Of a DNA stretch of 64,000 bases, positions 51,538 through 60,105 are shown in pieces (the stretch's first letter is position 1; every line of letters starts with the position of its first letter). The stretch comes from Lachnospiraceae bacterium (GTDB lineage: Bacteria; Bacillota; Clostridia; Lachnospirales; Lachnospiraceae). The DNA is taken from the NCBI GenBank assembly GCA_017446045.1, contig JAFSRP010000018.1, positions 248,001 through 312,000 of the forward strand, in the 5' to 3' direction. A model generated the notes under the pieces. That model was given only the letters and a program-made list of their open reading frames with translations, ran no database searches and was not told where the DNA came from. The position numbers and the translations under genes are program-made.

Positions 51538-51849
51538 TCAGATCTGGCTGTCGATCCACTTTGCCAGAATGGGCTCCGGCATGAAGCCCACCTTCATATC
51601 CACAGCTTCCCCATTCTTAAGGAGCATAAGGGATGGAATGTTCTGGATCCCATACTTTGCGGCAAGATCCATGTTCTCGTCGACGTCAGCGTTAAAAAAC
51701 TCGATCTTTCCGGCATATTTCTCACTCAGGGAATCGATCACCGGGGAAACCATCTTGCAGGGTCCGCACCAGACTGCGGAAAAGTCGATCAGAGCGACCG
51801 GTGCAGCTGCTGCAGCAGACATATCATTGTTCACGATCTTTGTAACCAT
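51538..51849 (-). CDS. trxA: Thioredoxin
   Basis: A 103-residue thioredoxin with the redox motif WCGPC (IDFSAVWCGPCKMVSP) near residue 27 and the cis-proline IPSLMLLKNG near residue 72. The ATG at 51849 has AGGAGG seven bases upstream and is chosen over a TTG two codons earlier. It is last in a glutathione peroxidase-trxB-trxA order, so it can be recycled by the neighbouring reductase. Confidence 0.94.
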   Translation of the reverse strand: MVTKIVNNDMSAAAAAPVALIDFSAVWCGPCKMVSPVIDSLSEKYAGKIEFFNADVDENMDLAAKYGIQNIPSLMLLKNGEAVDMKVGFMPEPILAKWIDSQI

Positions 51850-51961
51850 CTTCAAACCTCCTGTATCATTGATCCGTACCCGTTAAAAGGCACGCTTCCA
51901 TATTTATTGTAACAGAATCCGGGCTTTTTACAACATAAGCCTTATCACCCGATCGACCGCT

Positions 51962-52858
51962 TTATGCATTGATCCTTTTCAGCTCGTCCAGGTACTTTAC
52001 CGCGGAAAGCGCGGCAACATTGCCTTCACCGGCCGACTTGATATACTGATAAGGCGTGCCGGTCACGTCGCCTGCAGCAAAGCAGCCGGGAAGGCTCGTC
52101 GCCATCTGGCGGTCGACAGCCACGTGGTTGTCCCTGACCTCGATTCCCGGGATCAGCTTGTCCGGCGCAACGCTCTCACGGAGAACGAACACACCGCTGA
52201 CCTCATAAGTGTTTCCCGCATCGGTACGAAGCACCTTGCTCTGCATGCTGCTGCCGCTTTCGATTCCGATCACCTTTTCCCTGATCAGCCGGGTACGAGC
52301 GCCAAACCGCTCGGAGATATCTGCGGCATCGTCCACCGTATACATAGGGAAGTACAGAACTTCTTCACAGACCTCGCTCAAGAACCTGGCCTCCGCTTCT
52401 TCCTTTTCATTATATCCGACTACAGCCGTCTTCTTACCCCGGTATAAAGGCGCGTCACAGGTCGCGCAGTAGCTTACGCCACGGCCGAGGAAATCATCCT
52501 CTCCGGGAAGGGACCTGCTGGTATTTACGCCGCTGGCAAGGATCACCGTTGTCGCTTCGTACATCATCTCCCCGCCCTGGAGCACAAAGTAATCTCCCAT
52601 AGCGTAGACAGAGCTGATGCGGTCCTCCGTGATCTCAATCCCCATACTGTCCAGGTGTCCTTTGAAAGCCGCAGCCATATCTTCACCCTTTATATGAGGA
52701 AGACCGGGATAGTTCTGGATCTCGTGAGCCTTTACCATCTTCAGGCTCAGGTCCGCAGATCCGATCAGGATGATCTTCTTGTTGCGGATCGTAGCCGTGA
52801 TCGCCGCCGAAACGCCAGCAGGACCAGTGCCGAGTATCGCGATATCATATCTTTCCAT
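51962..52858 (-). CDS. trxB: Thioredoxin reductase family flavoprotein
   Basis: A 298-residue FAD/NAD(P)H disulfide reductase. FAD motif ILGTGPAGVSAA is at residues 8-19, the active-site pair is in GVSYCATCDAPLYRGK near residue 135 and the C-terminal FAD motif is GCFAAGDVTGTPYQYI. The second nucleotide-binding motif is VVGYNEKEEAEA instead of the usual GGG-x-A, so the cofactor may be NADH or a ferredoxin-type donor; that is inference. It lies between gpx and trxA. Confidence 0.9.
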   Translation of the reverse strand: MERYDIAILGTGPAGVSAAITATIRNKKIILIGSADLSLKMVKAHEIQNYPGLPHIKGEDMAAAFKGHLDSMGIEITEDRISSVYAMGDYFVLQGGEMMYEATTVILASGVNTSRSLPGEDDFLGRGVSYCATCDAPLYRGKKTAVVGYNEKEEAEARFLSEVCEEVLYFPMYTVDDAADISERFGARTRLIREKVIGIESGSSMQSKVLRTDAGNTYEVSGVFVLRESVAPDKLIPGIEVRDNHVAVDRQMATSLPGCFAAGDVTGTPYQYIKSAGEGNVAALSAVKYLDELKRINA

Positions 52859-52944
52859 CGTTTTCCTTCTCCTGAATCAGCTTAAAACCTTGTCTTTATT
52901 CATGCCTCACCCGAATCAAAGCCTTGTCCGTGCCATAGACAGGA

Positions 52945-53487
52945 TCAAAGCAGCTTTTCGACACAGGCGCGCACATCCTTCATATCTGCCGTCGGCTCGA
53001 AGCGGGCAACGACATTACCCTCCCTGTCGACCACGAACTTAGTAAAATTCCACTTGATGTCCGGGGTCTTCTTGTAATTCTTATCGATCTTCATGAGCAG
53101 CGCGCTCATGGCGATCCCTGCCGGGCTTAAGCCAAAGCCTCCGAATCCCTGCTGTTCCTTGAGGAAGGCATAGAGCGGCAGCTGGTTTTCTCCGTTGACA
53201 TCTGATTTTTTCATCTGAGGGAACTGCGTGTTGTAATTGAGGGTACAGAACTCATGGATCTCCTCATCCGTACCGGGCGTCTGGCCGGCAAACTGGTTGC
53301 ACGGAATATCCAGGATCTCGAGGCCTTTTTCGTGCAGGTCCTCATACATGCTCTCAAGGTCCTTGTAATGCGGCGTGAAACCGCAGCCGGTAGCAGTGTT
53401 GACAACAAGGACCACCTTGCCCTCGAAGTCCTTCATGGAGACATCTTCGCCCTGTCTGTTCTTTACAGAGTAATCATAAAAGCTCAT
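52945..53487 (-). CDS. Glutathione peroxidase family protein
   Basis: A 180-residue thiol peroxidase of the GPx family, with the peroxidatic cysteine in NTATGCGFTPHYKDLE near residue 36, the ILDIPCNQFAGQTPG block (Gln and possible resolving Cys) and WNFTKFVVDREG with the Trp/Asn of the active site. In an organism with a thioredoxin pair next door it probably uses thioredoxin rather than glutathione, by inference. It opens the redox group behind a strong promoter. Confidence 0.92.
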   Translation of the reverse strand: MSFYDYSVKNRQGEDVSMKDFEGKVVLVVNTATGCGFTPHYKDLESMYEDLHEKGLEILDIPCNQFAGQTPGTDEEIHEFCTLNYNTQFPQMKKSDVNGENQLPLYAFLKEQQGFGGFGLSPAGIAMSALLMKIDKNYKKTPDIKWNFTKFVVDREGNVVARFEPTADMKDVRACVEKLL

Positions 53488-53540
53488 CGTTGTACCTCCT
53501 GAACTTATCTTTTAATTATTAATAACTCTTTACGTCTCTT

Positions 53541-53569
53541 ATTATATTTGATAAAATATAATTTGTCAA
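53541..53569 (-). promoter_or_regulatory. Promoter of the gpx-trxB-trxA group
   Basis: Minus strand TTGACA (53569-53564), 17-base spacer, TATAAT (53546-53541): a perfect consensus promoter in an AT-rich stretch, about 50 bases upstream of the peroxidase start. Confidence 0.9.
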
Positions 53570-53597
53570 TACATTATTATCTTGATATGAAAGAATA

Positions 53598-53640
53598 CAA
53601 AGAGTCCCGCCTTTCCCATATAACGAAAAGGCGGGATCTC
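53598..53640 (-). terminator. Terminator after the efflux adaptor gene
   Basis: GAGATCCCGCCTTTTC (53640-53625) pairs with GAAAGGCGGGACTC (53615-53602), then CTTTGTATTC on the minus strand. It separates the efflux operon from the redox group promoter. Confidence 0.85.
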
Positions 53641-53653
53641 TTTATTTTATCCG

Positions 53654-55006
53654 TCAATGTACCGCTGCGCCTTCGAAGATCCCCTTCGTATCTACGCTGT
53701 CGATCACCGTCTCGCCGGCACGTACATTGCTCCTGTTCTCGTCGATCACCTTCTCTGCCGCGGCACTGTACACAACAGTGATCTCACGCCGCACGGCATG
53801 CCCGTTCTCGACTACATAGACATAATCTCTGTCCTCTGCATGAAACACAGCCCCGGATGGAACGACCAGCGCGTCATTCTCATCAAAGAGAGTGAATACG
53901 AGATCGACGCCATAGCCTTCATACCCGGCATGTTCTGCCTTCAGCGCTTCCGTCAGCTTTGCCCGTACATGCACACGGTACTCATCCATTCCAAGGGCAG
54001 ATGTTCCCTTTTCCGCATAATCATAGACCTCGGTGATAACTCCGTGAGTAGTCTCATCGCCCCCGCGCAGGTGAAGCCTGATCTCTACGGGATCGCCGGG
54101 GCGGATATACGGCGCGATGGAAGTAAGTACATCCGCTTCTGCCGAAGCCTCTTCCATGCCCTGAAGCTCAACGGTGACCTGTCCGGCCTGAACAGTGGTC
54201 ATATCCTTCACAGGCAGCGAGATCACGCGACCGTCACGGTCTGCGCGCACCTCGCATTTCCCGATCTGTTCCTCAAGATGTGCCACCAGTTCCTCCTGCT
54301 GGCTTATCTGTGCCTCCAGCTGCCGTTCCTCGCTTCCGTAAAACCGCTCATTTAGAGACTGGGTATCAAGTCCTTGTGCCTGCAATTCCTGCAGCTTGCG
54401 ATTGCCCTCTTCGTAGCGTGCTTTCGCCTGGGTATATGCCGCCTGGGCACTTTGATACTGAGCACTGATCTGCTCCAGCTCCACACGTGCCACATCCCCG
54501 GTCGCGTACAGAGCCTGCGCAGCGTTATAGCTTGTCTGGGCTGATTCAAATGCAGCCCGCGCAGCATCCCGTTCCCGTTCCAGACTGCTCATATACTCCG
54601 TCGGAGAAGAGGTCATCACCTGGCCGATCCGGCTCTGATCAAGCTGCGCCCGGAGCCCCGAAACGGCAGACTCTGCCTGCTGTTTCTGAAATCGGTAGTC
54701 ATTGTCGGCAATGCGGTACAGGGGATCGCCAGCATGCACTTCACGGTTTCGTTCCACACAGATCTCTGTTACCGGTCCCGAGACTTCTGATATGATCGCA
54801 ACGCGACCGCCGCCGGTCAGCCGGCCCTCTTCCGTATACGTATCCTTCAGCGCGCTACGGGTGACAACGGCTTTTTCGACCTTTATGCCACGCCCGATAT
54901 GCAGCCAGACGGCAATTCCTGCCGTTGCAGCGATCACCGCTGCAGCAGCCGTCAGCACGAATGCTCTGCGCCTTTTCTTGTTCTCATTCTTATCTTTGTT
55001 TTTCAT
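53654..55006 (-). CDS. MacA/HlyD-type membrane fusion protein
   Basis: A 450-residue efflux adaptor. A basic N-terminus and one transmembrane anchor (about 14-34) precede a lipoyl-like domain (VAIISEVSGPVTEICVERN), a long alpha-helical hairpin (about 95-235) rich in Ala/Gln/Glu, the second lipoyl half (GRVISLPVKDMTTVQAG) and beta-barrel domains. It follows the permease by nine bases and completes a MacAB-like tripartite set without an outer-membrane factor, as is usual in Gram-positives. Substrate unknown. Confidence 0.88.
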   Translation of the reverse strand: MKNKDKNENKKRRRAFVLTAAAAVIAATAGIAVWLHIGRGIKVEKAVVTRSALKDTYTEEGRLTGGGRVAIISEVSGPVTEICVERNREVHAGDPLYRIADNDYRFQKQQAESAVSGLRAQLDQSRIGQVMTSSPTEYMSSLERERDAARAAFESAQTSYNAAQALYATGDVARVELEQISAQYQSAQAAYTQAKARYEEGNRKLQELQAQGLDTQSLNERFYGSEERQLEAQISQQEELVAHLEEQIGKCEVRADRDGRVISLPVKDMTTVQAGQVTVELQGMEEASAEADVLTSIAPYIRPGDPVEIRLHLRGGDETTHGVITEVYDYAEKGTSALGMDEYRVHVRAKLTEALKAEHAGYEGYGVDLVFTLFDENDALVVPSGAVFHAEDRDYVYVVENGHAVRREITVVYSAAAEKVIDENRSNVRAGETVIDSVDTKGIFEGAAVH

Positions 55007-55015
55007 CTTTTTTCT

Positions 55016-57379
55016 CTATTCCCGCGCTTTCAGCGTTTCCGTCAGCTCGATCCGCCGGACCAGCCTCTGTTCCGCATACCACGCGCACATGGTCATCACA
55101 AAACATATCAGGATGGTGAGAAGATAGGTCGGTCTCCCGATATGCAGGCGCAGATCAAAACTGTCCGATATGATCAGGATCTCCAGGAGACGGTTTATGC
55201 CGTAACTGGCAGGAAAACCCAGAAGTACACCAAGAACAAAGTAGATCATTTTTTCAGTAAGCAGCATGGAGCCGAGCTCCCGATGCGTCATTCCCAACAC
55301 ACGCAGGGTGCCGATCTCCGTGTAACGTTCCTTCAGGCTGATCATGCTGATGTTGTAGATCAGAATGCCGCCTGCCACAACGCTGAGAAGTGCGAACATG
55401 TCCACCATATAGATCATGGAATTGATCATGGACCGGTATGCGCCGACGATTTTGTCTGTGTCTACGATCCAGGACACGCGGCTCGTTTTCATCAGGGATT
55501 TAAGGCTGCCTGCCTTATCTTCCGCGCCTGTCTTGATAAGGATCGTATTGACCGAAGGATCGCTGTGCAGTACTTCTGGAAAGCTGTCAAGACTGAGATA
55601 ACAGTTCCGTCCCAGCAGCTCGGAGATCACAGCGGCGACCCGGATGCGGACAAAGCCGTTGGTCAGCCCTGTGCTGCTTAGTTCCACCCAGTCGCCTTCA
55701 GAAATATGGAGATTCTCAGCGGTGCGTTTGTTGAGAATAAGCGAATTATAAGGAGGCTCATAGATCTTGCCTCCATTATCCCGGATATGATAGAGCTCTG
55801 AATTTGGCGGCAATCCATACAGCACCGTATAATCCGTCAGATTGTCATGCCGCAGCGCCACGGCTGTCTGACATATGGCTTCCGCAGGGCAGCTGAAATG
55901 TTCCGCCGCGTCCTCGGCCTGGCCCGGTGTCACAAAACGGTCCAGTGTCAGCTGGAGATCATATACCTGGATCTGTTCAAACTGTGAATGCAGTACCTCC
56001 TCGAACTGCGGCATGAAACTGAGCATGGAAGAGGTCATCGAAAACGCGAATACAACCGCCAGGATTATCAGAAATCCGCGAAAAGGATTGCGCCCCATGG
56101 ACCGGAGGCCGATACGGGTCTGCATACGAAGGTGCCGTCCCAAACGTTCCGGTATGCGGATATTCCGGCCGGTTTTCGGCTCTTCCTGGCGCATCGCGGT
56201 AGCCGGGGTGATCTTTAGGATCTCCCGGACCCCTAAAAACACAGCCAGTACGGCGGTTCCGAGCGAGATCGCCAGTGCCTGTAGGCGTGACACGATAAAG
56301 TCATGATAAACCGGATCCGGCAAGGTAAAGAAATCAACGTACATATTGAACATCACACGCCCGAAAATGCCCGCTGCCGCACATCCGAGCATCGCTCCCG
56401 CGATGCCGATGACACCTCCCTCGACCAGATAAGCACAAAGAAGCTCACGGTCCGTCATTCCGAAAGCTTTCATCGTACCGATCAGAGTACGGTCCCTGTC
56501 GATCATTTTTTTCAGTACGACATACAGCATAAAAACGGAGATCGCCATAAAGATGATCGGCAGGATCGTTCCGGTAGATACCAGTTCGACCATCTCTCCC
56601 GCCACCATGTTGGCGGATGCCTGGTCGTCCCGTTCACAGATCGAGGAAAGGCCGTAGGGCGTCAGTCGTTCTCTCAGCTGATGGCGCACATCGTCATAGT
56701 CATATCCTTCTTCCAGTAGAAAGCCAAGTTCATTGAGGCAGTCATTCTTTCCGAGCAGGCGTTCCATCCTTTTTTTGCTGATGACTGCGATATCATAGAC
56801 CTCCCCGTCCGGCACCATTGCGCCCCCGTGCGGTATGGAATAGATATAATCCGGTGAGCTGCAGATGCCGCGGCAGAAAAAGCGCATGGCATGCCCGTCC
56901 TTCAGAAGGGAAAGCTCTGTTCCGGCGGGGTAGTGATAAGATCCAGTCATCCTGTTGCCGAGAAATATATCATCGTCGGCAGTATTGCCCGCGTCAAGAT
57001 CCTCTCCGGAGAGATCCGTCAGCGTGATACGGTTGATCTTATCACCGGGATCATACGACATCAGGTGCACTGTAACGATCGTTTCCTGCCCTTCTCCGAG
57101 GATCCGGAGATCTCTGGACATATGCCCTCCGGCGGCTCGTATTCCCGGAATATCGGTCATGCGCTGCAATTCCGCGGAAGGTATTCCCTCGACCTCCGCA
57201 AAGACATCCGCCATACCGCTGTCCTTATAGTAAGCGCTGATCTGATCATCAAGATTATGCAGCGTATCGATCATGGAAACGAACACGAAAATACCGATAC
57301 CTATGATCAGTATGGCACCGATGATCGCCCCTTTGTTGCGCATAACTAACCGAAATACATTTTTCCGGAAACTGTTCAT
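55016..57379 (-). CDS. FtsX/MacB-type ABC transporter permease
   Basis: A 787-residue permease. One N-terminal transmembrane helix (about 16-36) is followed by a large extracellular domain, then two FtsX-like transmembrane blocks. The first has MVELVSTGTILPIIFMAISVFML and the RTLIGTMKAFGMTDREL cytosolic motif; the second has the matching EIGTLRVLGMTHREL near residue 690. The duplicated TLRxLGMTxxEL-type coupling motifs fit contact with the ATPase. It is located between the ATPase and adaptor genes. Confidence 0.88.
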   Translation of the reverse strand: MNSFRKNVFRLVMRNKGAIIGAILIIGIGIFVFVSMIDTLHNLDDQISAYYKDSGMADVFAEVEGIPSAELQRMTDIPGIRAAGGHMSRDLRILGEGQETIVTVHLMSYDPGDKINRITLTDLSGEDLDAGNTADDDIFLGNRMTGSYHYPAGTELSLLKDGHAMRFFCRGICSSPDYIYSIPHGGAMVPDGEVYDIAVISKKRMERLLGKNDCLNELGFLLEEGYDYDDVRHQLRERLTPYGLSSICERDDQASANMVAGEMVELVSTGTILPIIFMAISVFMLYVVLKKMIDRDRTLIGTMKAFGMTDRELLCAYLVEGGVIGIAGAMLGCAAAGIFGRVMFNMYVDFFTLPDPVYHDFIVSRLQALAISLGTAVLAVFLGVREILKITPATAMRQEEPKTGRNIRIPERLGRHLRMQTRIGLRSMGRNPFRGFLIILAVVFAFSMTSSMLSFMPQFEEVLHSQFEQIQVYDLQLTLDRFVTPGQAEDAAEHFSCPAEAICQTAVALRHDNLTDYTVLYGLPPNSELYHIRDNGGKIYEPPYNSLILNKRTAENLHISEGDWVELSSTGLTNGFVRIRVAAVISELLGRNCYLSLDSFPEVLHSDPSVNTILIKTGAEDKAGSLKSLMKTSRVSWIVDTDKIVGAYRSMINSMIYMVDMFALLSVVAGGILIYNISMISLKERYTEIGTLRVLGMTHRELGSMLLTEKMIYFVLGVLLGFPASYGINRLLEILIISDSFDLRLHIGRPTYLLTILICFVMTMCAWYAEQRLVRRIELTETLKARE

Positions 57380-57400
57380 AATCTGTATAACAATGATTCC

Positions 57401-58105
57401 CTACCACATGATCTCGTCCGGCTTCTTCGGATCGGGATTGGTTTCTATTTTTTCCAGACGTCCGTCTTTAAAGTAAAATACCCTGTCAGCTATTCTCGCG
57501 ATATCACGGTTATGTGTGATCAGAACGACCGTTTTTTCGTAAGACCTGCAAAAACCTTCCAGTAGTTTCAGGACCTGCACACCGGTCCTGGAATCCAACG
57601 CTCCTGTCGGCTCATCGCAAAGCAACAGATCGGGATTTTTACATAGCGCCCGGGCGATGGCGATCCGCTGCTGTTCGCCGCCGGAAAGACGGTTCGGGAA
57701 ATGATCCCGTCTGTCCGCTAGCCCGACTTCTTCAAGTAGTTTTCCGGGATCCAGCGGATGATTCGAAAGTTCGGCAGAAAGCGCGATATTCTCCAGTGCC
57801 GTAAGCCCGGGAAGCAGGTTGTAAAATTGAAAGATAAAACCGATATGTTCCCTTCGGTAAGCAGTCAGTTTCTGTGGATCGGCTTTGTTCAGTTTCAGGC
57901 TGCCATAGATCACGCTTCCGGAAGTAACAGTCTCGATACCTCCCAGTATATTGAGTGTCGTACTCTTTCCGGAACCGCTCGGCCCGAGGATCACGATCAG
58001 TTCTTTTTCGTAGATCTCAAATGACACGTCCTTCAGGGCGTGTACTGTCACCTCTCCGAGCTGATAATCTTTTGTGATATGTTCTGCCTGCAGCAGCGGT
58101 TTCAT
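57401..58105 (-). CDS. LolD/MacB-type ABC transporter ATPase
   Basis: A 234-residue ABC ATPase with Walker [17 protein letters not shown] near residue 40, Q-loop [19 protein letters not shown], signature [16 protein letters not shown] and Walker [16 protein letters not shown], the pattern of the lipoprotein/macrolide-export family. The ATG at 58105 is chosen over a TTG three codons upstream; neither has a good ribosome-binding site. It leads the operon ATPase-permease-adaptor. Confidence 0.9.
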   Translation of the reverse strand: MKPLLQAEHITKDYQLGEVTVHALKDVSFEIYEKELIVILGPSGSGKSTTLNILGGIETVTSGSVIYGSLKLNKADPQKLTAYRREHIGFIFQFYNLLPGLTALENIALSAELSNHPLDPGKLLEEVGLADRRDHFPNRLSGGEQQRIAIARALCKNPDLLLCDEPTGALDSRTGVQVLKLLEGFCRSYEKTVVLITHNRDIARIADRVFYFKDGRLEKIETNPDPKKPDEIMW

Positions 58106-58168
58106 AAACGTCAATGCCTGTACGTCTGCATACGTACGACCTGGTATTCTCCAAGCGTTTGTGAGCGA

Positions 58169-58226
58169 TTGCTAATTAGCTGTTGCTAACATTCATATAT
58201 TATAGCATGCTTTGCAATGTTGTCAA
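58169..58226 (-). promoter_or_regulatory. Promoter and TTAGC/GCTAA operator of the efflux operon
   Basis: TTGACA (58226-58221), 16-base spacer, TATAAT (58204-58199). Just downstream of the -10, at the likely start site, overlapping inverted repeats occur: TTAGC-N4-GCTAA (58189-58176) and the palindrome GCTAATTAGC (58180-58171), with TTAGCAA repeated 14 bases apart. This is the form and place of a repressor operator (TetR or MarR type). No regulator gene is in the window. Confidence 0.7.
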
Positions 58227-58235
58227 ATTCTTCTT

Positions 58236-58265
58236 AAAAAAAGCGGATGCATTCAGTGCATCCGC
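58236..58265 (-). terminator. Terminator after metI
   Basis: GCGGATGCA (58265-58257) pairs with TGCATCCGC (58251-58243) across five bases, followed by a run of seven T on the minus strand. It closes the methionine-type ABC operon. Confidence 0.92.
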
Positions 58266-58307
58266 GTACGCATGGTTATAAATAGTTCTTTCACAGGAGC
58301 CGGTCTT

Positions 58308-59072
58308 TCAGTGTGTATTCTTCTTTGCGACCCATCCTCCGAACGTCTGGACGATGCTGACGGCGATCACAAGAACAAGAACGGTGATCCAGGTGATATC
58401 CGTCATGTTGCGATCATGACCGTAACGAATCGCGAAATCGCCAAGACCGCCCGCGCCCACGGCACCTGCCATTGCAGTCAGGCCCAGTAAACTGATCGCT
58501 GTGATCGTTGTTCCCCTGGCGATATGACCAATGCTTTCCTTGAGATATACCCTCCAGATTACATCAAGGGGGCTGCATCCCATGGAAAGCGCCGCCTCCA
58601 CCAGTCCGTAATCCGTCTGTGCAAGTGCTGCCTCCACCTGCCTTATGAAAAAAGGTGTACAGCCGAATACCAACGGAACGATCGCGCCACGGACATAGAT
58701 CGCCGTTCCCATGATTAGACGGCTCAGGGGCATCAGGGCAGTCAGCAGGATGATAAACGGGATCGAACGGAACATATTTACGATCTTGTCCAATGTCTGA
58801 TAGATGATCCTGTTTTCCAGTATTCCTCCCGGTCTGGTCACAGTCAGAACGATTCCCAGAATGAGACCGATGAGAAAGGAAACGCTGCCCGCCCATAGTT
58901 CCATGATCAATGTGTCTTTCATGGCGGAAAGGAAATCGCCCCAGTGTGCGTATACGTTCGGCAGGCTGTTTTCGATGAACGCCGGTCCTGTAATTGTCTT
59001 TTTTGCAAGCAGGATCCATCCCCCATCAGGCATCAGACCCGGCAGCTGCATTTCAAGCAGAAATCCTGGCAT
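58308..59072 (-). CDS. metI: Methionine-type ABC transporter permease
   Basis: A 254-residue MetI-type permease with about five transmembrane helices. The family FRSIPFIILLTALMPLSR motif and the EAA-like coupling loop VEAALSMGCSPLDVIWRVYLKES are present, with the terminal GLGDFAIRYG. The N-terminus (about 40 residues) is longer than in most MetI and overlaps metN by 20 bases, so a later start such as the Met in SAMKDTLIMEL is possible. Confidence 0.92.
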   Translation of the reverse strand: MPGFLLEMQLPGLMPDGGWILLAKKTITGPAFIENSLPNVYAHWGDFLSAMKDTLIMELWAGSVSFLIGLILGIVLTVTRPGGILENRIIYQTLDKIVNMFRSIPFIILLTALMPLSRLIMGTAIYVRGAIVPLVFGCTPFFIRQVEAALAQTDYGLVEAALSMGCSPLDVIWRVYLKESIGHIARGTTITAISLLGLTAMAGAVGAGGLGDFAIRYGHDRNMTDITWITVLVLVIAVSIVQTFGGWVAKKNTH

Positions 59073-60105
59073 CTTTGATCACCTCCACTTCCACATGATT
59101 GCTCTCGATATATTCAATCGCCCTTGTCAGATTTTCATAATCTCCGTGCATGATCACCACTGTATCTCCGATAGATTTATCATCTATGATCTCAATATCG
59201 GCAAACAGGATATTCAGCGATATATCAAAACGACGTACTGCTGTTGAGATCAGCGGTTCCGAGACCAGCAGCTGTTTGTAGTGCAGGACCGCGAGAATTT
59301 CTCCTGTTTCCAGCCTGACGACATCCGAATCTGTATCTACCAGCTCATAGACCTTTGAAACATTGGAGGTCGTTCGGATGAAAGTTTTTGTGATCTGCTG
59401 CTTCGGATCCGTAAACACAGAAAAAATATCACCGCTCTCTACCAACGATCCATGTTCCATTACTGCGACCTTATTGCAGATAGATTTGATCACAGCCATC
59501 TCATGAGTAATGACGACCACGGTCAGTCCCAGTTCTTTATTTAACTTTTTGATTAGTTGCAGGATCGATGCCGTCGTCTGGGGATCCAAAGCAGAAGTGG
59601 CTTCATCACAAAGCAGGATTCTGGGATCATTGGCGAGAGCCCTCGCGATGGCGACTCTCTGCTTCTGCCCTCCGGAAAGCTGTGCGGGGAAATCCTTTGC
59701 CTTTTCTTCTATTTCTACCAGACGAAGCAGTCTGTGTACCTTTTCACGGATCTCTTCTTTTGTTAGTCCGCTTCCCTTGAGCGGGAAAGCTACATTTTCC
59801 TCTACTGTACGGGACGGCATGAGGTTAAAATGCTGGAAGATCATTCCGATCTTCTTCCGAGCTTCCCTTAATTCCTTAGGTGACAGTTCCATCATATTCC
59901 TGCCATCGATCAGCACCTGTCCCGAAGAAGGACGTCCCAACAGGTTGATGCAGCGCACCAGAGTGGATTTACCCGCGCCCGAAAAACCGATGATGCCGTA
60001 AATGTCCCCATCCTCGACAGTCAGTGAAACATCATTGACCGCATGTATTGTCTCCGAGCGGCCATTTTCATTAAATTCCTTTTTGACGTGGATCAGTTCA
60101 ATCAA
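59053..60105 (-). CDS. metN: Methionine-type ABC transporter ATPase with NIL domain
   Basis: A 350-residue MetN. Walker A is GFSGAGKSTLVRCINLLGRP near residue 40, signature QLSGGQKQRVAIARALA, Walker B ILLCDEATSALDPQTT, and a C-terminal NIL domain (about 270-350) that binds methionine and inhibits transport in the studied E. coli system. Four-base overlaps or longer join it with the deacylase upstream and metI downstream, so the set is translated together. Confidence 0.94.
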   Translation of the reverse strand: MIELIHVKKEFNENGRSETIHAVNDVSLTVEDGDIYGIIGFSGAGKSTLVRCINLLGRPSSGQVLIDGRNMMELSPKELREARKKIGMIFQHFNLMPSRTVEENVAFPLKGSGLTKEEIREKVHRLLRLVEIEEKAKDFPAQLSGGQKQRVAIARALANDPRILLCDEATSALDPQTTASILQLIKKLNKELGLTVVVITHEMAVIKSICNKVAVMEHGSLVESGDIFSVFTDPKQQITKTFIRTTSNVSKVYELVDTDSDVVRLETGEILAVLHYKQLLVSEPLISTAVRRFDISLNILFADIEIIDDKSIGDTVVIMHGDYENLTRAIEYIESNHVEVEVIKDARISA

